Below, one piece after another: positions 61,777 through 64,000 of a stretch of 64,000 nucleotides of DNA. This DNA comes from Streptomyces sp. MNU76. GTDB lineage: Bacteria; Actinomycetota; Actinomycetes; Streptomycetales; Streptomycetaceae. Where the stretch lies: assembly GCF_020982545.1 (NCBI RefSeq), contig NZ_JAJKLK010000003.1:868001-932000 (forward strand), read 5' to 3'. A model generated the notes under the pieces. It ran no database searches and had not been told where the DNA came from. It saw nothing but the letters and a program-made list of their open reading frames with translations. A program made the position numbers and the translations under genes. Position 1 is the stretch's first letter, and the number at the start of each line of letters is the position of its first letter.

Positions 61777-62997
61777 TCAACGGCGCAGGGGGAGGGTGGC
61801 GGTGAGGGTGTGGTTGCCGGAGAGCGGGTCTGTGCCGGCGGTGAGGTCGCCGCCGGCCAGGCGGGCGCGTTCGCGCAGGCCGGCCAGTCCCAGGCCGCTG
61901 CTGGGCGGTGGGACGGCGGGCGGGCGTGCGACGTTGCGGACGCTGATGGTGAGTTTTTCGGTGTCGACGGTGACGGTCAGCCGCGTGGGCGCGCCCGGGG
62001 CGTGTTTGTGCACGTTGGTGAGGGCTTCGCGCACGATGCGGTTGACCGCTCGGCGGATGCCGATGTCGGTGTCGGTGAGTTCGTCGCCGTGCCAGGACAG
62101 GGTGAGGGGCAGGCCCGCCTGCTGGGCTTCGGCGACCAGGTTGGTGACGTCCTCGCGCGTGCCGGCCACCGATTCGGTGCCGTCCGGGGGTTCGGCGCCG
62201 TCGAGGCGCAGGATGCCCAGCACGGTGCGAAGCTCGTCGAGTGCGGTCCGGGAGGTGGTCCGTAGCAGGTCGGCCTGCTCGTTGATCTCGGGGGCGGCGG
62301 TGCGGGTGCGCATCTCCAGGGCACCGGCGTACAGGACGATCAGGCTGAGCCGGTGGCCGAGGAGATCGTGCATCTCGCCTGCGATGCGGGCCCTTTCCTG
62401 CATGCGGGCCTGCGACTCGCCGAGCAGGTTGGCGTGTTCCAGCAGGGCGTTGCGTTCGTGCAGGGCATCCATGGCCAGGGCTCGTTCCCCCTGCCGCATG
62501 CCGATGGCGCCCGGCAGGACCACCAGCAGCACATTGATGACGACGATGACGCCGACATCCTGGAGGTCGACCGTCAGCCCGGCGAGCTCGGCGAGGTTGG
62601 CCGCGGATTGCACGCCGGTGGCGAGCGCCAGGGCGGCCACGGCGAGGCGGGGGTCCGGGACCTGGCGGCCCACCGCATAGGCGAGTATCACGCTCACCGG
62701 CCAGAGAAAGGCCAACAGGGTCGTGCTCGGCCATATCGACGGCACTATCGCGACGCCGGTCCCGGCCAGCAGCGAGGTGATCGGCCAGGTGAATCGGCAG
62801 AGCAGGGCGAGGGCGGCGGCCAGCAGGCCGATCGCTGTCGCGGGCTGCCCGGGCACGTTGATGACGGCCGTGACGATCGCCGTGGCGGGCAGGAACAACC
62901 ACCACGCCAGCAGCAACCTGCCCTGTCGTGCCAGGTGCTGCCAGGTCGTCACCGCCTCGGCGGTGACGACCTCGGCGAGTTTCGCCCAACCAGCCAC
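61777..62997 (-). CDS. Two-component sensor histidine kinase (HisKA_3 type)
   Basis: A 406-residue membrane kinase of the NarX-like HPK7 group. The N-terminal 170 residues carry about five hydrophobic segments, e.g. LLLAWWLFLPATAIVTAVIN and ATAIGLLAAALALLCRFTWP. ARIAGEMHDLLGHRLSLIVL is the dimerisation helix with the phospho-accepting His. The ATPase domain has NRIVREALTNVHKHAPGAP (N box) and SSGLGLAGLRERARLAGG (G box). GTG 62997 has GGAGG 5 bp upstream; a longer frame to ATG 63168 is Arg-rich and less likely. The natural partner is the regulator 270 bp away, encoded convergently. Confidence 0.93.
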   Translation of the reverse strand: MAGWAKLAEVVTAEAVTTWQHLARQGRLLLAWWLFLPATAIVTAVINVPGQPATAIGLLAAALALLCRFTWPITSLLAGTGVAIVPSIWPSTTLLAFLWPVSVILAYAVGRQVPDPRLAVAALALATGVQSAANLAELAGLTVDLQDVGVIVVINVLLVVLPGAIGMRQGERALAMDALHERNALLEHANLLGESQARMQERARIAGEMHDLLGHRLSLIVLYAGALEMRTRTAAPEINEQADLLRTTSRTALDELRTVLGILRLDGAEPPDGTESVAGTREDVTNLVAEAQQAGLPLTLSWHGDELTDTDIGIRRAVNRIVREALTNVHKHAPGAPTRLTVTVDTEKLTISVRNVARPPAVPPPSSGLGLAGLRERARLAGGDLTAGTDPLSGNHTLTATLPLRR

Positions 62998-63236
62998 GGC
63001 ACCTCCACGACGACGGCGGTGGCCGCCGAGCCGGGCGGTCGCCCGACCGATGAGCGCAGCCGCCTCCGGGCCACGCCGGCCGGGGGCACCAGCCGCAGCA
63101 GTGGAGCGGTGATGACCGGTAGCCCGTGATCGGCGCCGACCGTACCCGAGGACGGGGGCCGTGGTCATCGTATCCGGGGCCGGCCAGGGCCGACCTCGTT
63201 CGGGCGAAGGGCGAACGTGCCCTGACACGCCGCGTC

Positions 63237-64000
63237 TCACCGGACGAACTTCGCCAGTTTGGTGGTGCTGTTGAGCAGGTACTCCAGCGGTCCGCGGCTG
63301 AAGAAGCGCGACCAGACGGTGGCGAACAGGATCGCCCCGGCGATGAACCCGAACAGCGGCACCAGGGTGTTGGTGGCATCCTCGGGCAGCATGGCGTAGG
63401 CGGCGACGTGGGCGACGTAGAGGGTCAGGGACATGGTGCCCACGGCGATCAGTGGGCTCGCCAGCCGCCGCAGCCATGCCAGCCGGGCCATGGCCGCGGT
63501 CGCGCAGACGAGCACGGTGATCGCCACGCCGAGGCCGCCGATGATCTCGAAGGTCGTACCGCTGTGCGGCTCGGCTCCCAGCAGCGACGAGGCCAGGTTC
63601 GCGCTGTCCGTGACCTTGTTGTTGATGTAGTCGAAGGCCGGCGATCCCGGTCGCAGGGATTCGATGGAGTTCGGATCCAGGTTCGCGAAGGCTTCCTTCA
63701 GAGCGGCCTTGTCCGCCTGAATGGGCGGGTACAGCCTTGCCGTCAGCCAGGCGGTGCCGTATCCGAGTGCCATCAGCGCGGCGCCGAGCGCGGCCAGCCG
63801 GCGTTGCACCACGCCGGCGGCCAGGTCGAGCCGGGCCAGTGCCATGCCGGCGATCACGAACGGCATCCAGGTGATCGCGGGGTAGTAACCGTCGAGCAGC
63901 AGACCCAGCAGTCCGTCGCCGCCGAGCCGGCCGATCGGGTCGTAGGTGTTGATGATCTTCGCCGTCGTCTCGCCCAGCAGCCACTTCAGGCCGAACGCCG
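63237..64000 (-). CDS. Multi-pass membrane protein (DUF418/DUF1624-like), C-terminal part
   Basis: The gene runs in from the right edge, so only its last 253 residues are seen. They contain at least five hydrophobic helices, such as MPFVIAGMALARLDLA, FEIIGGLGVAITVLVCATAA, MSLTLYVAHVAAYAML and VPLFGFIAGAILFATVW. The protein ends with SRGPLEYLLNSTTKLAKFVR, resembling the GPLE-(W/Y)-L-L end of DUF418 and DUF1624 proteins. Those are thought to be acyltransferase-like membrane proteins. No substrate can be inferred. The gene is 240 bp upstream of the histidine kinase on the same strand. Confidence 0.75.
   Translation of the reverse strand, partial: AFGLKWLLGETTAKIINTYDPIGRLGGDGLLGLLLDGYYPAITWMPFVIAGMALARLDLAAGVVQRRLAALGAALMALGYGTAWLTARLYPPIQADKAALKEAFANLDPNSIESLRPGSPAFDYINNKVTDSANLASSLLGAEPHSGTTFEIIGGLGVAITVLVCATAAMARLAWLRRLASPLIAVGTMSLTLYVAHVAAYAMLPEDATNTLVPLFGFIAGAILFATVWSRFFSRGPLEYLLNSTTKLAKFVR

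Overview
The window is high-GC actinobacterial DNA and almost certainly comes from a Streptomyces chromosome. Evidence is the extreme third-position GC, many GTG starts, ATGA/GTGA translational coupling, the complete Streptomyces-type gas-vesicle gene order gvpO-A-F-G-Y-Z-J-L-S-K, a full ethylmalonyl-CoA pathway operon, SpoIIE/HATPase and PQQ-kinase architectures, and copies of the dispersed Streptomyces intergenic repeat with core GCGCAGTTCCCCGCGCCCCT. From memory, the order (psd/pssA, ethylmalonyl-CoA genes, NDH-2/transketolase/LigD-like, gvp) resembles the S. coelicolor SCO64xx-SCO65xx interval. No rRNA, tRNA, CRISPR array, integrase or transposase was seen.

Layout. 1-7.5 kb: sirtuin (partial), Ser/Thr kinase with PQQ propeller, NUDIX hydrolase, ADP-ribosylglycohydrolase, glycerate kinase, alpha/beta hydrolase. 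7.6-9.2 kb: phosphatidylethanolamine synthesis (psd-pssA). 9.4-15.5 kb: ethylmalonyl-CoA operon (ccr-ecm-lyase-hydratase-dehydrogenase), then a TetR regulator and a tandem-duplicated 3-hydroxyacyl-CoA dehydrogenase that could feed it. 19-30 kb: HEAT-repeat protein, GNAT, secreted tripeptidyl aminopeptidase, Rv2578c-like radical SAM protein, SRPBCC protein, MFS transporter fused to carboxypeptidase-regulatory-like domains, SpoIIE-type phosphatase, methyltransferase. 30.3-35.4 kb: a coupled four-peptidase operon (M55 D-aminopeptidase, M20, S9, S66 LD-carboxypeptidase). 35.5-39.4 kb: small membrane proteins, GNAT, arginase-fold protein, VOC protein, F420-type LLM oxidoreductase. 39.5-49.2 kb: NDH-2, transketolase, LigD-like polymerase domain, then the ten-gene gvp cluster. 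49.2-57.5 kb: methyltransferase, PAP2-diacylglycerol kinase fusion, ABC-F protein, DUF6158 and TIGR03086 proteins, large catalase with a DJ-1/PfpI partner. 57.5-64 kb: a decaying region with a truncated Orn/Lys/Arg decarboxylase, a CBS protein with a repeat tail, a DUF2795-like protein, an X-Pro dipeptidyl-peptidase lacking its catalytic core, and a convergent response regulator/histidine kinase around an orphan fragment.

A strong technical signal runs through the window. Six otherwise intact genes (kinase, alpha/beta hydrolase, MFS fusion, GNAT, gvpZ, ABC-F) have broken frames. In five of them the frame is restored exactly by adding one or two bases, each in a short G or C run. This points to systematic homopolymer undercalling in the assembly rather than genuine pseudogenes. 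The decarboxylase and X-Pro peptidase remnants differ: they lack hundreds of residues and look like real deletions.
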